Source: Gemmataceae bacterium (GTDB lineage: Bacteria; Planctomycetota; Planctomycetia; Gemmatales; Gemmataceae). Taken from it: a stretch of DNA of 64,000 nucleotides. A program made the translations under genes and the position numbers. The stretch lies in contig JAHBXO010000005.1 of the NCBI GenBank assembly GCA_019636445.1, positions 1-64,000 on the forward strand, given 5' to 3'. The notes below the pieces were generated by a model. It saw nothing but the letters and a program-made list of their open reading frames with translations, searched no databases and was not told the origin of the DNA. Shown here piece after piece: positions 40,752 through 49,860 of this stretch. How positions within the stretch are numbered: position 1 is the stretch's first letter; each line of letters begins with the position of its first letter.

Positions 40752-42407
40752 TCAATCGGGCCGGCTGAGCCGCCGGGTCCGAACCATGACGAACAGGAGC
40801 AAAACGGCGCTGGCACCACCGACCACGTACCAGTTCAAGGGAATCAGATCGTAGTCCTTGAAACCGGGCGTTTCGGCGGCGCTGAGGGCGGCGGCGACCG
40901 GATTGACGGTAAGGATCGCCTCGACGGTGCTTTTGCCGAACGGGGCATCGCGGGCGATGACGGCGAGCAGAGTGCCGATGCACAGGCCGACCAGCGCGAG
41001 GTTCGCCGCCGCGGTGGCCACGGCCGTCGTGCGGAACAGGCAGCTCGCCGCGGCGCTCACCAGCATGGCGAAGACCGCCGTCAGGCCGAGGCTCACGACG
41101 ACGCGCGCGACCTGCGGGCCGAGTTCGGGTTTGATCGTCATGAGGAAGACATAACCCGGCAGAGTCGCGCACAAGAGCAACAGCAGGGGCCAGACCACGC
41201 TGAGCAGTTTGCCGCGGAGAATCTTTCCGGTGGAGAGCGGCGTCATTCGCAGTAGCTGCCAACTTCCGTTTTCCCGTTCGGTGCTGATCAGGCCGGCAGC
41301 GAGGCTTGGCGTGAACAGAATGAGAATGGCGGTCTGCAACAGGACCAACGCCCCGCCGATGATTTCGATTCCCCACCCGATCGCGCCCTCGGCCGCCGCC
41401 GTGCACAGCCCGAGCGACAGGATGGCGCTGAGCGCGATCAGGCGCAGGGTCCAGTGGCCGCGACCGAATTTCCGGCTGCGGAATTCCTTCAACATGACCG
41501 GGTTGACGAGCAGGGGCATGCTGGCGGAGCGGCGTTGTGGATCGACGAGGAAGAAGAGCCGGCGGAAAATCTGGCTGCCCGTGGAGCGGTCCTGGGTCAT
41601 GACACCGGCGGCGCGGGAGCGGTCGAGCGGACGGCCGCGCAACTGGGCCACCGTCGCCCAGGCGAAGACCAGCCCGAAGACGAGCGCGAGGACGACGAAT
41701 TTCCCGATCGCCCCACCGGCGTCGCCGAGGCCATGGGTGCCCACGGCGGCGTGGCCGAGCACCTCCATCACGGCTGGCACCGGCGAGAGACACCGCAACC
41801 ACGCCGCCACGTCCAGCAGGTCGCTCGCTTCACCCTGCAGCGCCCAGTATGGTGCCAGCGGCAACAGTGCAAGGGCGAGCACGCATCCATAGGTCGTCCG
41901 CAGAGCGAAGTCGGTGGACGTCGCCCGGGAACTGATCCAGAGCGCGAGAGTCGTGATCTGGAACGTGGCGACTCCGAGCACGACGTACAGCCAGGCGACG
42001 CCGCCGGACGTGGAACTGCCGCCCAACGCGTAGCACGCGGCCGCGGCGGGGACCGTGACGGCGAGCAGAATGGACGTAAAACCCAGCGTTCCCCCTAGTT
42101 TGCCGAGGTAGATCGACAACGGCGTCATGGGGGAATTGAGGAGCAGGGCGAGCGTGCCCTTGATCCGTTCGCGGACGATGCTGGTCGCCGGGAAGGCGGG
42201 AACGAGAAACAAGATGCCTGCGAGCAGTCCGTAGCCGAATACACGCAGAACCTGCAACGACCGGGCACCCCCGAGATCGCTGACGCCGCTGGCCGGCCAG
42301 CGCAGCAGGACCAGCAGCGCACACGCGACCGCCAACGCGATCTGGGCCGCGATCGCCTTCGGCGTGCGGAGCAGTTCCAGCAATTCCCGCCGGATGATCG
42401 GGTTCAC
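40752..42407 (-). CDS. ABC-2 type transporter permease, duplicated
   Basis: The 551-residue membrane protein consists of two ABC-2-like halves. The first starts MNPIIRRELLELLRTPKAI with TM segments AQIALAVACALLVLLRW and ILFLVPAFPATSIVRERIKGTL. The second restarts near residue 290 with LVNPVMLKEFRSRKFGRG, then six more helices and STERENGSWQLLRMTPLSTG. Each half has the N-terminal elbow and the ERE/ERI motif before the coupling region. It starts at GTG overlapping the ATPase stop (GTGA), so the two subunits are made together. Confidence 0.85.
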   Translation of the reverse strand: MNPIIRRELLELLRTPKAIAAQIALAVACALLVLLRWPASGVSDLGGARSLQVLRVFGYGLLAGILFLVPAFPATSIVRERIKGTLALLLNSPMTPLSIYLGKLGGTLGFTSILLAVTVPAAAACYALGGSSTSGGVAWLYVVLGVATFQITTLALWISSRATSTDFALRTTYGCVLALALLPLAPYWALQGEASDLLDVAAWLRCLSPVPAVMEVLGHAAVGTHGLGDAGGAIGKFVVLALVFGLVFAWATVAQLRGRPLDRSRAAGVMTQDRSTGSQIFRRLFFLVDPQRRSASMPLLVNPVMLKEFRSRKFGRGHWTLRLIALSAILSLGLCTAAAEGAIGWGIEIIGGALVLLQTAILILFTPSLAAGLISTERENGSWQLLRMTPLSTGKILRGKLLSVVWPLLLLLCATLPGYVFLMTIKPELGPQVARVVVSLGLTAVFAMLVSAAASCLFRTTAVATAAANLALVGLCIGTLLAVIARDAPFGKSTVEAILTVNPVAAALSAAETPGFKDYDLIPLNWYVVGGASAVLLLFVMVRTRRLSRPD

Positions 42408-43378
42408 GCTTTGGCCCCCGCGTCGTCGTCGGAGCGGGCGACGGTCATGAAGGCCTCTTCGAGGTCGGTTTGCACCTCGCGAAACTGGGTGACCGGCAAT
42501 TTCGCGCCCACCAGCGCCGCCAAGGCCGCCGCCAGTTCCTCATCGGGTTTCGCGGTTCGAAAGCGAACGGCGTACTCGGCTGGATGGGCCGTCAGTTCGG
42601 ACTTCTCCTCGACGTGCGGCCGGAGCACCTCCACCGCGCGGTCGAGTTCGCGGTCGGTGGCGAGAAGAACTTCGATCGTGCGCATCTGGCTGAGCTGGCG
42701 GCCGATCTCGGCGAGCGTGCCATACGCGCGGAGCTTACCGCGGGTGATGATCGCACAGCGATCGCAGATGCGGGCGAGTTCGGGCAGGATGTGGCTGGTG
42801 ACGATGAGGGTTTTGCCGCGGGCGGCGAGGTCGAGCAGGAGGCCGCGCATTTCGATCCGCGCCTGCGGATCGAGGCCATTCGCGGGTTCATCGAGAATGA
42901 GCGCGACGGGATCGTGAAGGAGAGTGCGTGCGATGGCGACACGCTGCTTCATGCCGTGGCTGAGGCTTTCGACGAAGAGGTCCTTGAACTTGCCGGCTCC
43001 GGCGGTTTCGAGCACCTCGTCGACACGTTTAACGCGGTCGCGGCGGCCAAGGCCGTAGGCGGCGCCGAAAAAGTCGAGGTACTCGCCGACCCGCATGTTG
43101 TCGTACGAGCCGAAGGTATCGGGCATGTAGCCGAGCAGGCGTTTGATCTTGCGGGCATCCTTGGCGCAGTCGATACCGGCGACAGTGGCGGTGCCGGACG
43201 TGGGCCGCGAAAGACCGACGAGAATCTTGATCGTCGTGGTCTTCCCGGCTCCGTTCGGCCCGATGAAACCGAGAATCTGGCCCTTGTCCACCGCGATCGA
43301 GAGCGAGTCGAGCGCGACGAACGAGCCATATTTCTTCGTCAGGTTCCGGGTTTCAATCACCGGCCCGTCGTTTGGCAT
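42404..43378 (-). CDS. ABC transporter ATP-binding protein
   Basis: The 324-residue ATPase has Walker A GFIGPNGAGKTTTIKIL (near residue 42), Q-loop region LLGYMPDTFGSYDNM, signature SLSHGMKQRVAIARTLL (LSHGM in place of LSGGQ), Walker B VALILDEPANGLDPQ and the switch His in IVTSHILPEL. It belongs to the CcmA/NatA-like ABC-2 ATPases; its C-terminal extension (about 225-324) with HPAEYAVRFRTAKPDEEL is a usual accessory domain. It starts at the ATG at 43378. It lies between the 849-residue membrane protein and the permease. Confidence 0.93.
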   Translation of the reverse strand: MPNDGPVIETRNLTKKYGSFVALDSLSIAVDKGQILGFIGPNGAGKTTTIKILVGLSRPTSGTATVAGIDCAKDARKIKRLLGYMPDTFGSYDNMRVGEYLDFFGAAYGLGRRDRVKRVDEVLETAGAGKFKDLFVESLSHGMKQRVAIARTLLHDPVALILDEPANGLDPQARIEMRGLLLDLAARGKTLIVTSHILPELARICDRCAIITRGKLRAYGTLAEIGRQLSQMRTIEVLLATDRELDRAVEVLRPHVEEKSELTAHPAEYAVRFRTAKPDEELAAALAALVGAKLPVTQFREVQTDLEEAFMTVARSDDDAGAKA

Positions 43379-43406
43379 GGAATGGTTCCCTTCAATGTCC
43401 GCGCGG

Positions 43407-45956
43407 TCATTTCCCGACCGTGCGGCCCGCGATTTCCAGTTGGATCGAATCGATGTACCAGAACGATTCCAGTACGGCGCTGGCCTTCGCATCGCCCGTA
43501 ATGGCCAGTCCGATGTGCAGCCCGCCGGCCGCATCCACTTTCAAATACTTCGGATCGGTAATCTCCAACCGCAGGGGTGCGGTCGGTTCGGCCGATTCCA
43601 GAAGCTTCGCCGCCCGGTCGCCCTCGTAGCCGTTCACGATGACGCGGCGAGACGGGGCACGGACCTTCGCGTGGAACGTCGCCTTCTCGATCGCGATCGG
43701 CAGCACCGATTCGGGCAGTTGAAAACGCAGCCGCATGTCAATCGGGCGCGTGGAGTCGAGCGTCGGCGGGCGCGAGCGGCCTTCCAGCCAGCGGCGGTAG
43801 GGTAGGAAGGCGCGAGGAACGAAGACGGACATTCCCGCCGGTGGGCGTTCATACTCGACCGGCACCGCCAGCAGCGAAGAGCCGATCGCCCGGGCACCCT
43901 CGCCGGTTGTGAAGGGAAGTTCCGCCGGACGTGTCCACGCCAGCAGGACATCGCCCGTGTCGTAATGCTCCGGCACGGTCTTTCCATCGCCATCACCGAA
44001 CAGTTGCCGGTAGACCCGTTGACGGGCCTGCTGTCGATCGCCGAGCACGGCACCGGTGAGGAACTGTCCGGGCGAGAGTTCATCGTCCCGACCGATCCGG
44101 AACGTGCCGTCGTCGGCGAATCGTACGGCCGCCGCCTCGCGGTTCCGCGCGACGAGAATGGCATCGGACGGATCGCGAAAGCCGACGGATTCGAGGCGCC
44201 CCTGCAGGCCGTCCGGTCCGAAGGCGGCGACGGCGCGAACCTGCTCCGTGATCGTACCCCGATATTGACCCAGCCTCACACCCGCCGGCATCGAGAGCTT
44301 CTCATAGTGCCAGGCATCGCGATCGGTCTGTACCCGAATGCGATTTTGTCCTTCCAGTCCCTGGAAGTCGAAATCGAGCACGCCGCCCTTGGGCGCGGCC
44401 AGCAGGGTCGGACCGGCCGACGGTTGGAAGGTCGCGAACACGCCGGCACGCGCCGCTTCGCCACTGCCGGGCACGGCGTCGACGATCTCCGCGACGGCCG
44501 CCGTCGGGGGAATCGAGTGCCGCGCCATGCCACCCACCAGGACGAACAGGCCCCCGATTCCCAGCGCCGCGCCCGGCACGAGCCAGCCGACGATCTCCGT
44601 GCGCCGCGACCGCCGCAGGATCACGCCAATCCCGGCCAGCGCCGCGACAAACGCGCCAAGCAGGATGGCCACCGTGCCGCGTTCCGGAACGCGGTAACCA
44701 ATTTCGTCGAGGACCAGCGGGTTGAGATCGTCGAGCTGGAACGGACTATCAACCGGCTTGAGGTCGCTGGACAGTTCGAGCAACGCGTCGAGCGCCACCG
44801 GCAGATCGGGAATATCCGGATACGGAGATGGCGGGTCCTGCGGGGGCGGCGGTGCCGGACGTCGTCCCGGAGCCGCGGGCGGCGCGGCAAGCGTGGTTCC
44901 GCGAACCCGGTACCAGCCGGCCGGACCGAGCGTGGTCACGAGGATGCGCCCGCGACCCGCCCGGATCGAAAACGCCGCCGGCCAGGCGTCCACATAGTGA
45001 TGCACCGTCTCCCGCCCCGTCAGCGCGACCCGGACGAATGCCACGGGATGGTCGTAGTTGCGCGATGGCGCGGCCAGTCCGGCATCGGGCGGACGATCGG
45101 CGGGTGAACTACGTTCCATGCGGACCGACGTCAGACTCGTCCGGTCGACAACCCGCGGCGCGCACTCCTCGCCCAGCAGCGACTCCAGCAGGTCACCCTC
45201 GACCTGGTCGAGCATCACCCAGAGCAGACCGCCGCGCTCGACCCACTGGCGCATCGAGGCCCGACCGTGCGGATCGAGCTTCAAGCGATTGCTGGCCAGC
45301 ACGATCTGGTCGATGCCGTCGTACGATTCGGGCGACGAGGGGAGCGTGGCGTCGATGACGTTGGACACGTATTCCGACTGGCCGCGGAGCGATCGCATCA
45401 GCCGCACGATGTTCATCGCCTCGACGTCCGGCGTCGGATGGCGGAACGACGACAGATCGGGGTTCGTCGGCGTGTCCGTGAAGAGCGCCGTGGACCACTC
45501 GGATTTCGGCCGGTAGAGCACCGCACGATCGCGGAGCTTTTCTTCCGACGACGGCCGCACCACGGTCATCGTCCCGCCCGTGCGATCGTACAGGATGTAA
45601 TGGAGCGTGCGCCCGATCGAGGAAATCGGTTTCCCATCGGCTCCCAGCCTCGGCACCGGGCCGATGGACATCCACGTCGAGACTTCCGCGTTCGCGGGCA
45701 CCCACAGGTCGCGGGCGTATTCCGAGAATTCATCGCCTTGATGATAAACGACGACGCGGGCCTCGCGCGGCACATCCGACGTGTTGCGGATCGCGAACGA
45801 GATCGAACCCCAGCGTTCGGTCACGGCAATGCGCAGCCCGCCCGGGCCGAGGCCGCTCACGCCCAGAACCGGCCGATCCTGCGCCATGGCCCGACTGCCG
45901 ACACCCAGTAGCGCCAACGCCAGTGCGATCCGGATCGAACGATACGCGTTGGGCAT
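43407..45956 (-). CDS. Large exported membrane protein of an ABC operon, unrecognised
   Basis: The 849-residue protein has a signal peptide (RIALALALLGVGSRAMAQ), a large extracytoplasmic N-terminal domain with IDQIVLASNRLKLDPHGRAS and WVERGGLLWVMLD (glutamine-amidotransferase-like, as in GldG-type proteins), and two membrane helices near residues 445-500 (VAILLGAFVAALAGIGVILRR, EIVGWLVPGAALGIGGLFVLV). A further soluble beta-rich region of about 340 residues follows. It precedes the ABC ATPase by 28 bp. The family is not named here; from its place it is probably the extracytoplasmic component of the ABC system. Confidence 0.7.
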   Translation of the reverse strand: MPNAYRSIRIALALALLGVGSRAMAQDRPVLGVSGLGPGGLRIAVTERWGSISFAIRNTSDVPREARVVVYHQGDEFSEYARDLWVPANAEVSTWMSIGPVPRLGADGKPISSIGRTLHYILYDRTGGTMTVVRPSSEEKLRDRAVLYRPKSEWSTALFTDTPTNPDLSSFRHPTPDVEAMNIVRLMRSLRGQSEYVSNVIDATLPSSPESYDGIDQIVLASNRLKLDPHGRASMRQWVERGGLLWVMLDQVEGDLLESLLGEECAPRVVDRTSLTSVRMERSSPADRPPDAGLAAPSRNYDHPVAFVRVALTGRETVHHYVDAWPAAFSIRAGRGRILVTTLGPAGWYRVRGTTLAAPPAAPGRRPAPPPPQDPPSPYPDIPDLPVALDALLELSSDLKPVDSPFQLDDLNPLVLDEIGYRVPERGTVAILLGAFVAALAGIGVILRRSRRTEIVGWLVPGAALGIGGLFVLVGGMARHSIPPTAAVAEIVDAVPGSGEAARAGVFATFQPSAGPTLLAAPKGGVLDFDFQGLEGQNRIRVQTDRDAWHYEKLSMPAGVRLGQYRGTITEQVRAVAAFGPDGLQGRLESVGFRDPSDAILVARNREAAAVRFADDGTFRIGRDDELSPGQFLTGAVLGDRQQARQRVYRQLFGDGDGKTVPEHYDTGDVLLAWTRPAELPFTTGEGARAIGSSLLAVPVEYERPPAGMSVFVPRAFLPYRRWLEGRSRPPTLDSTRPIDMRLRFQLPESVLPIAIEKATFHAKVRAPSRRVIVNGYEGDRAAKLLESAEPTAPLRLEITDPKYLKVDAAGGLHIGLAITGDAKASAVLESFWYIDSIQLEIAGRTVGK

Positions 45957-46101
45957 GGCGGGTTCCGGCGGGAAGAGTCACGGAAGTGGAATCAATGTCG
46001 GGAACCGGGCCGACCCTGTCAAGACGCGCCGTTGACTCCGGCCCGCCTAAGCCTTCAATACCCCCGTCGCAATCCGCGACACCCACCCCCATTTCCTCTC
46101 G

Positions 46102-46881
46102 ATGGTGAATCGCATGTTCGCATTGGCCCGCCGACCCGCCGCCGCCCTTCTCGCGGCCGGCCTTCTCCTCCTCGCCTTCCGCACCGACGGCGCTGCCCAG
46201 GACAAGGCCAAGACCAAGGAAAACGACGCCGTCAAACCCGTCCCCCGCGACGGCGGCTGGATGAAACGCCACGAAGCCTTCGTCGAACGTGCCAAGAAAG
46301 GCAATGTCGACGTACTCTTCGTCGGCGACTCCATCACCCAGGGCTGGGAAGGCTCCGGCAAGAAAGTCTGGGCGGAGCGATTCGCGAGCTGGAAGCCGAT
46401 GAACCTCGGCATCGGCGGCGACCGCACCCAGCACGTCCTCTGGCGCATCACCACCGGCAAGGAACTCGAAGGCATCGACCCCAAGGTCGTCGTCATGATG
46501 ATCGGCACCAACAACTTCGGCTCGAACACCCCGGAACAGATCGCCGACGGCGTGAAGGCCATCCTCGACGAATTCCACAAGCAGAAGCCCAAGGCCAAGG
46601 TCCTGCTCCTCGGCGTCTTCCCGCGCAGCGGCAAGAAGCCCGCCGACCCGATGGTCGCCGCGAAGGACGAACTGCACGCGAAGACGCCGGCCGTCAACAA
46701 GCTCCTCGCCAAGTTCGACGACGGCAAGAGCGTGAAGTACCTCGATATCGGCGAGAAGTTCCTCGACGACAAGGGCGGCCTGCCGAAGTCCACCATGCCC
46801 GACTTCCTCCACCTCTCGGAAAAGGGCTACACGATCTGGGCCGACGCGATTTCCAAGACGGTCGAAGAGATGGTGAAGTAA
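46102..46881 (+). CDS. Secreted SGNH/GDSL-type esterase
   Basis: The 259-residue protein has a signal peptide (RRPAAALLAAGLLLLAFRT). SGNH blocks are clear: VLFVGDSITQGWEG (catalytic Ser, near residue 76), NLGIGGDRTQHVLWR (Gly), MIGTNNFGSNTPEQ (Asn) and PDFLHLSEKGY (Asp-x-x-His). It resembles platelet-activating-factor acetylhydrolase-like esterases, which remove acetyl groups from sugars or lipids. A start at 46114 is also possible. It is divergent from the ABC operon, with a 145-bp shared promoter region. Confidence 0.9.
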   Translation: MVNRMFALARRPAAALLAAGLLLLAFRTDGAAQDKAKTKENDAVKPVPRDGGWMKRHEAFVERAKKGNVDVLFVGDSITQGWEGSGKKVWAERFASWKPMNLGIGGDRTQHVLWRITTGKELEGIDPKVVVMMIGTNNFGSNTPEQIADGVKAILDEFHKQKPKAKVLLLGVFPRSGKKPADPMVAAKDELHAKTPAVNKLLAKFDDGKSVKYLDIGEKFLDDKGGLPKSTMPDFLHLSEKGYTIWADAISKTVEEMVK

Positions 46882-46892
46882 AAGCGGGCGAA

Positions 46893-46916
46893 GCCCGCGG
46901 ACGACCATCCGCGGGC
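46893..46916 (+). terminator. Hairpin after the GDSL esterase gene
   Basis: GCCCGCGGA at 46893-46901 pairs with TCCGCGGGC at 46908-46916 around a six-base loop, 12 bases after the stop. No T-run follows. Confidence 0.6.
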
Positions 46917-46988
46917 ACCGTTCCTCGCCGCGCGGAGCATGCGCCCATAAGAAGTCAAGAAGATTTTTCTCACCCGGAGCTGCCCACG

Positions 46989-48074
46989 ATGTCCAACCTT
47001 CGATCCGTCACCCGTCTGCTCGGCCTCGGCTTCACGCCCGGCAAGCTCCGCGGCCTGCAACGCATCAGCAATCCGAATGGCACCCTCACCATGGTGGCCA
47101 CGGACCAGAACAGCTCCATGATCTCCATGATGAAGAAGGCCACCGGCAAGGAGCCGACCTTCGCCGAGATCGCCGACGCCAAAGTCATGCTCTCCCGCGC
47201 CCTCGCCCCGCACTGCTCCGGCCTGCTCGTCGACGGCTACTACGGCTACTGGAGCACCATCGCCGCCCACGCCGTGCCCGCCAGCACCGGCACCCTCATC
47301 CGCGTCGAGAAGTCCGGCGCCAACAAGAACAAGGCCGGCGCCCCCTGCGGCGAGGTCGAGCAGGGTTGGGGCGTTCACAAGATCAAGAAGTGCGGCGCCG
47401 ACGCCGTCAAGCTCCTCGCCCAGTTCGAGCCGGAGGAGTTCGACTCCGCCGAGCACAACTTCGAGTTCACCCGCAAGATCTGGGAAGAGTGCATCGCGCA
47501 CGACATCCTCTTCCTGCTGGAACCGATCCACTTCGCGTACAACGGCGAGGACGACAAGTCGCCGAGCAAGATCGCCCGCAAGGCGACGACGGTGATCGAA
47601 TCGGCCCGCATCCTCAGCCGCTACTGCGACATCTACAAGTCGGAGTTCCCCGGCACGCCAGGCGTCGAGAGCGATGCGCAACTCGTGGACAACCTGAAAA
47701 AGCTCAACGATGCCTGCACGAAGCCATGGGTGCTCCTGAGCGCCGGCGTGGATTACGACCAGTACAAGAAGCAAGTGGAGATGTCGATGAAGGCCGGCGC
47801 GAGCGGCATCCTCGGCGGCCGGGCGTTCTGGAAGGAGTTCTTCACCTTCACCAGCCCGGCCGAGCGGCAGAAGTTCGCCGAGACGGAGTGCGTGCGCCGC
47901 GTGAAGGACATCGACGCGATCGTGAAGCAGGGCACGCCGTGGTTCAAGAAGTACGGCTACACGATGGAGGAGTTGCACAACCTCCGCGCCGCCGAGGGCT
48001 GGCACGCCCGCTACGCCGGCGGCAACGCGGTGTCGAGCGGCCCGGCGAAGGTCGATCCGAACGCGGTATATTGA
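46989..48074 (+). CDS. Tagatose-1,6-bisphosphate aldolase-like (LacD family)
   Basis: The 361-residue class I aldolase-like protein has TLTMVATDQNSSMISMMKKA near residue 35, as in LacD, whose motif is AFDQRG. CSGLLVDGYYGYW, VKLLAQFEPEEF, LLEPIHFAYNGED and CDIYKSEFPGTPGVES follow; the Lys of IYKSEFP corresponds to the Schiff-base Lys. GASGILGGRAFWKEFF is the C-terminal phosphate-site region. It cleaves a bisphosphorylated ketose, probably in sugar catabolism, although the lac/tagatose genes are not adjacent. The last 177 bases recur at 49193-49370 as a decayed copy. Confidence 0.85.
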   Translation: MSNLRSVTRLLGLGFTPGKLRGLQRISNPNGTLTMVATDQNSSMISMMKKATGKEPTFAEIADAKVMLSRALAPHCSGLLVDGYYGYWSTIAAHAVPASTGTLIRVEKSGANKNKAGAPCGEVEQGWGVHKIKKCGADAVKLLAQFEPEEFDSAEHNFEFTRKIWEECIAHDILFLLEPIHFAYNGEDDKSPSKIARKATTVIESARILSRYCDIYKSEFPGTPGVESDAQLVDNLKKLNDACTKPWVLLSAGVDYDQYKKQVEMSMKAGASGILGGRAFWKEFFTFTSPAERQKFAETECVRRVKDIDAIVKQGTPWFKKYGYTMEELHNLRAAEGWHARYAGGNAVSSGPAKVDPNAVY

Positions 48075-48091
48075 TCGTGGGGGAACGCCGA

Positions 48092-48661
48092 TCATCGGAT
48101 CGCCCCCCGCTCGGCCGGGTCCGCCCGGCCGAGTAGTTGTTCGGTGAGTTGTCGTTTGGCGAAGGCCTTCACTTCGGCATCGGTCGCGCTGCGGCCCTGG
48201 GCGTGCAGGTACTCCCGGGCGCCACGCAGCAGCGGCAGGAACTCCTCCGACCTCGCGAATGCCTCGATCCGTTCGCGCACATCTTCTTCCTCGTCGAATG
48301 AGTCTTCGTGGTACTCGATCGCGTCGGCCTCCATCGCCAGTTCCGCGATGCGCCCGAGCCGTTGCACGTCGGCCTTCGTCGGTGGCTTCGGCTCCGCCGC
48401 CGTCGGCACGGGCGCCGGCGTCCCCGCCAATTCCCGCCCGTGGCGCAGTCGGGTCTTTTCGAGGTCGAAGATCGCCTTCGCCGCCCGCTCGGCCACGCGT
48501 TCATCCGGGTGTGCCAGTTGCGACTGGTAGAACATCATCGCCGCGAAGACCGCCTCGCTCCACGCCGCCGCCTTGCCGTCCGGCGTCGCCGGCACGGGAT
48601 TCGGCGTCGGCGCGAAGTGCGACGCGATGCGGTTGGGAACGGTCGGCGCGGTGGCGAGCAT
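48092..48661 (-). CDS. Unrecognised cytoplasmic protein
   Basis: The 189-residue protein has a Pro-rich N-terminus (PTVPNRIASHFAPTPNPVP), a helical segment WSEAVFAAMMFYQSQLAHPDE, an acidic stretch YHEDSFDEEEDVRERI and a C-terminal helix with VKAFAKRQLTEQLLG. No enzyme motif or export signal is seen. The ATG at 48661 is preferred; the frame continues to 48811 without a good start. It converges with the aldolase gene 17 bp away. The function is unknown. Confidence 0.6.
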   Translation of the reverse strand: MLATAPTVPNRIASHFAPTPNPVPATPDGKAAAWSEAVFAAMMFYQSQLAHPDERVAERAAKAIFDLEKTRLRHGRELAGTPAPVPTAAEPKPPTKADVQRLGRIAELAMEADAIEYHEDSFDEEEDVRERIEAFARSEEFLPLLRGAREYLHAQGRSATDAEVKAFAKRQLTEQLLGRADPAERGAIR

Positions 48662-48889
48662 GGAAACCTCTGGATTGCGTGGTGGCGGAGGATTCGAGAG
48701 AAGTGGACATTTGTCAAGTCGCTCTTGACCTGTACGTTGGCGATCCCTCTCTGCGAGCCGAGCGTTTGCCGTTGCAACATCGCGATCGACGGCAAGAATG
48801 ATGAGTGTCATGAAATGCGGGCGACATCGGCAAACTTATCTTTGCCGACGTACCCGGCCTGCATGATTTGTTTCGGCGGTAGGAGTGGC

Positions 48890-49093
48890 ATGCGAATTCC
48901 GTTGGTTCGCCTCGATGGTGACGAGTCGCCAATCTCATGGTGGGAGTGGCTCTTTGCCCCCATCATGCTGCCGCTGTTCTTCATCTTCCTGTTGATCTTG
49001 GCCATCGTGACCATCCCGGTCGAGTTCGTCTACCGACGGCGGCAACAACGCGATGACACGCAAGGGGAAGGAAATGTATGGGATTGCGAGTAA
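48890..49093 (+). CDS. Small membrane protein
   Basis: The 67-residue protein has one long hydrophobic segment (APIMLPLFFIFLLILAIVTIPV) after a short charged N-terminus, then a basic stretch (RRRQQRDD), giving an N-out or re-entrant single-span protein by the positive-inside rule. AGGAG at 48881-48885 lies four bases before the ATG. No family is recognised. Confidence 0.55.
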   Translation: MRIPLVRLDGDESPISWWEWLFAPIMLPLFFIFLLILAIVTIPVEFVYRRRQQRDDTQGEGNVWDCE

Positions 49094-49103
49094 AATGGGG
49101 GAA

Positions 49104-49194
49104 GCCGGGTGTCATGCCCTCGGCTTTGCGTGGGCATGGTAAGCTTATGCGAGCGAGGGCATGCCCACCCAAGGCGGTGGGCATGGCACCCGGC
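49104..49194. repeat. Multi-arm palindromic element beside the aldolase fragment
   Basis: The outer arms GCCGGGTGTCATGCC (49104-49118) and GGCATGGCACCCGGC (49180-49194) are inverted repeats with one mismatch. Inner arms CATGCCCTCG (49113-49122) and CGAGGGCATG (49154-49163) match perfectly, and GTGGGCATGG recurs. The right arm ends exactly where homology to the aldolase gene begins. Confidence 0.7.
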
Positions 49195-49370
49195 GCGTGA
49201 AGGACATCGACGCGATCGTGAAACAGGGCACGCCGTGGTTCGCGAAGTACGGCTACACGATGGAGGAATTGCACAACCTCCGCGCCGCCGAAGGCTGGCA
49301 CGCCCGCTACGCCGGCGGCAACGCCGCGTCGAGCGGTCCAGCGAAGGTCGATCCGAACGCGGTGTATTGA
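49193..49370 (+). pseudogene. Decayed 3' fragment of an aldolase paralogue
   Basis: About 177 bases copy the 3' end of the aldolase gene (47898-48074), from RVKDIDAIVKQG to the final PNAVY and stop. About ten bases differ, mostly at third codon positions, with two amino-acid changes (Lys to Ala, Val to Ala). The synonymous bias means the copy evolved as coding sequence before losing its first 300 codons, so it is probably a relic of a full paralogue rather than a recent partial duplication. No promoter or ribosome site is evident for the remnant. Confidence 0.8.
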
Positions 49371-49388
49371 ACATTGATCTGACGGGTG

Positions 49389-49414
49389 AGAGCCACGGCC
49401 GAGACCGTGGCTCT
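49389..49414 (+). terminator. Rho-independent terminator after the aldolase fragment
   Basis: AGAGCCACGG and CCGTGGCTCT pair perfectly over 10 bp around CCGAGA and are followed by TTGCGTTT. It is the most classical terminator in the window and probably belonged to the lost paralogue. Confidence 0.75.
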
Positions 49415-49420
49415 TTGCGT

Positions 49421-49789
49421 TTACACTGATCCCAGCCAGCCTTCGGGTACTCTCACCGCAGCCGCTTCTTTCCACATCCCCAGACAGTGCAACACTTCGG
49501 CCAACACATCGCGGTAAAGCCATTCGGGAACCAAGATCTCGTAACCTTCGGGAGGACCGTTGAAGCCGTACGCTGACACGAAGCCCGGCGGAATCGCGAT
49601 CCCTTCGACCTCTCGAGCATACTCGTCCAAGTCGCCGGGATAAGTGATTCCGAACCCGCCGTCGCTCTCGAATCCGTGGCGATCAAAGGCGAATTGAACG
49701 AGTGCCGCCTTGTCACTCCAGTGGCGTATGGAAGTGAGGGCCGCGAAAGTCGGGTCGGTAAGGGTCTTCCACATGGCATCCCCTTTCAT
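49421..49789 (-). CDS. Small soluble protein, unrecognised
   Basis: The 122-residue acidic protein has FAFDRHGFESDGGFGITYPGD and PPGFVSAYGFNGPPEGYEILVPEW (in part), then helices EWLYRDVLAEVLHCLGMWKEA. The aromatic/Gly-rich core recalls immunity or SMI1-like folds, but this is only an impression. A second Met (MWKTLTD) gives a start at 49774. It lies at the left edge of the cassette-like cluster, in the opposite direction. Confidence 0.55.
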   Translation of the reverse strand: MKGDAMWKTLTDPTFAALTSIRHWSDKAALVQFAFDRHGFESDGGFGITYPGDLDEYAREVEGIAIPPGFVSAYGFNGPPEGYEILVPEWLYRDVLAEVLHCLGMWKEAAAVRVPEGWLGSV

Positions 49790-49860
49790 TTCGCGACAAG
49801 CCCCGCCTCTTGTCGTGCCTTGCGGACACGAACAAAGAGATCCTTATGTCGCAGCATGAA

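Noticed and set aside
49826..49860. R'' box for the first attC-like site
   Set aside because: The only AAC triplet (49831-49833) has the wrong distance and no pairing L'' strand, so a complete site cannot be claimed there.
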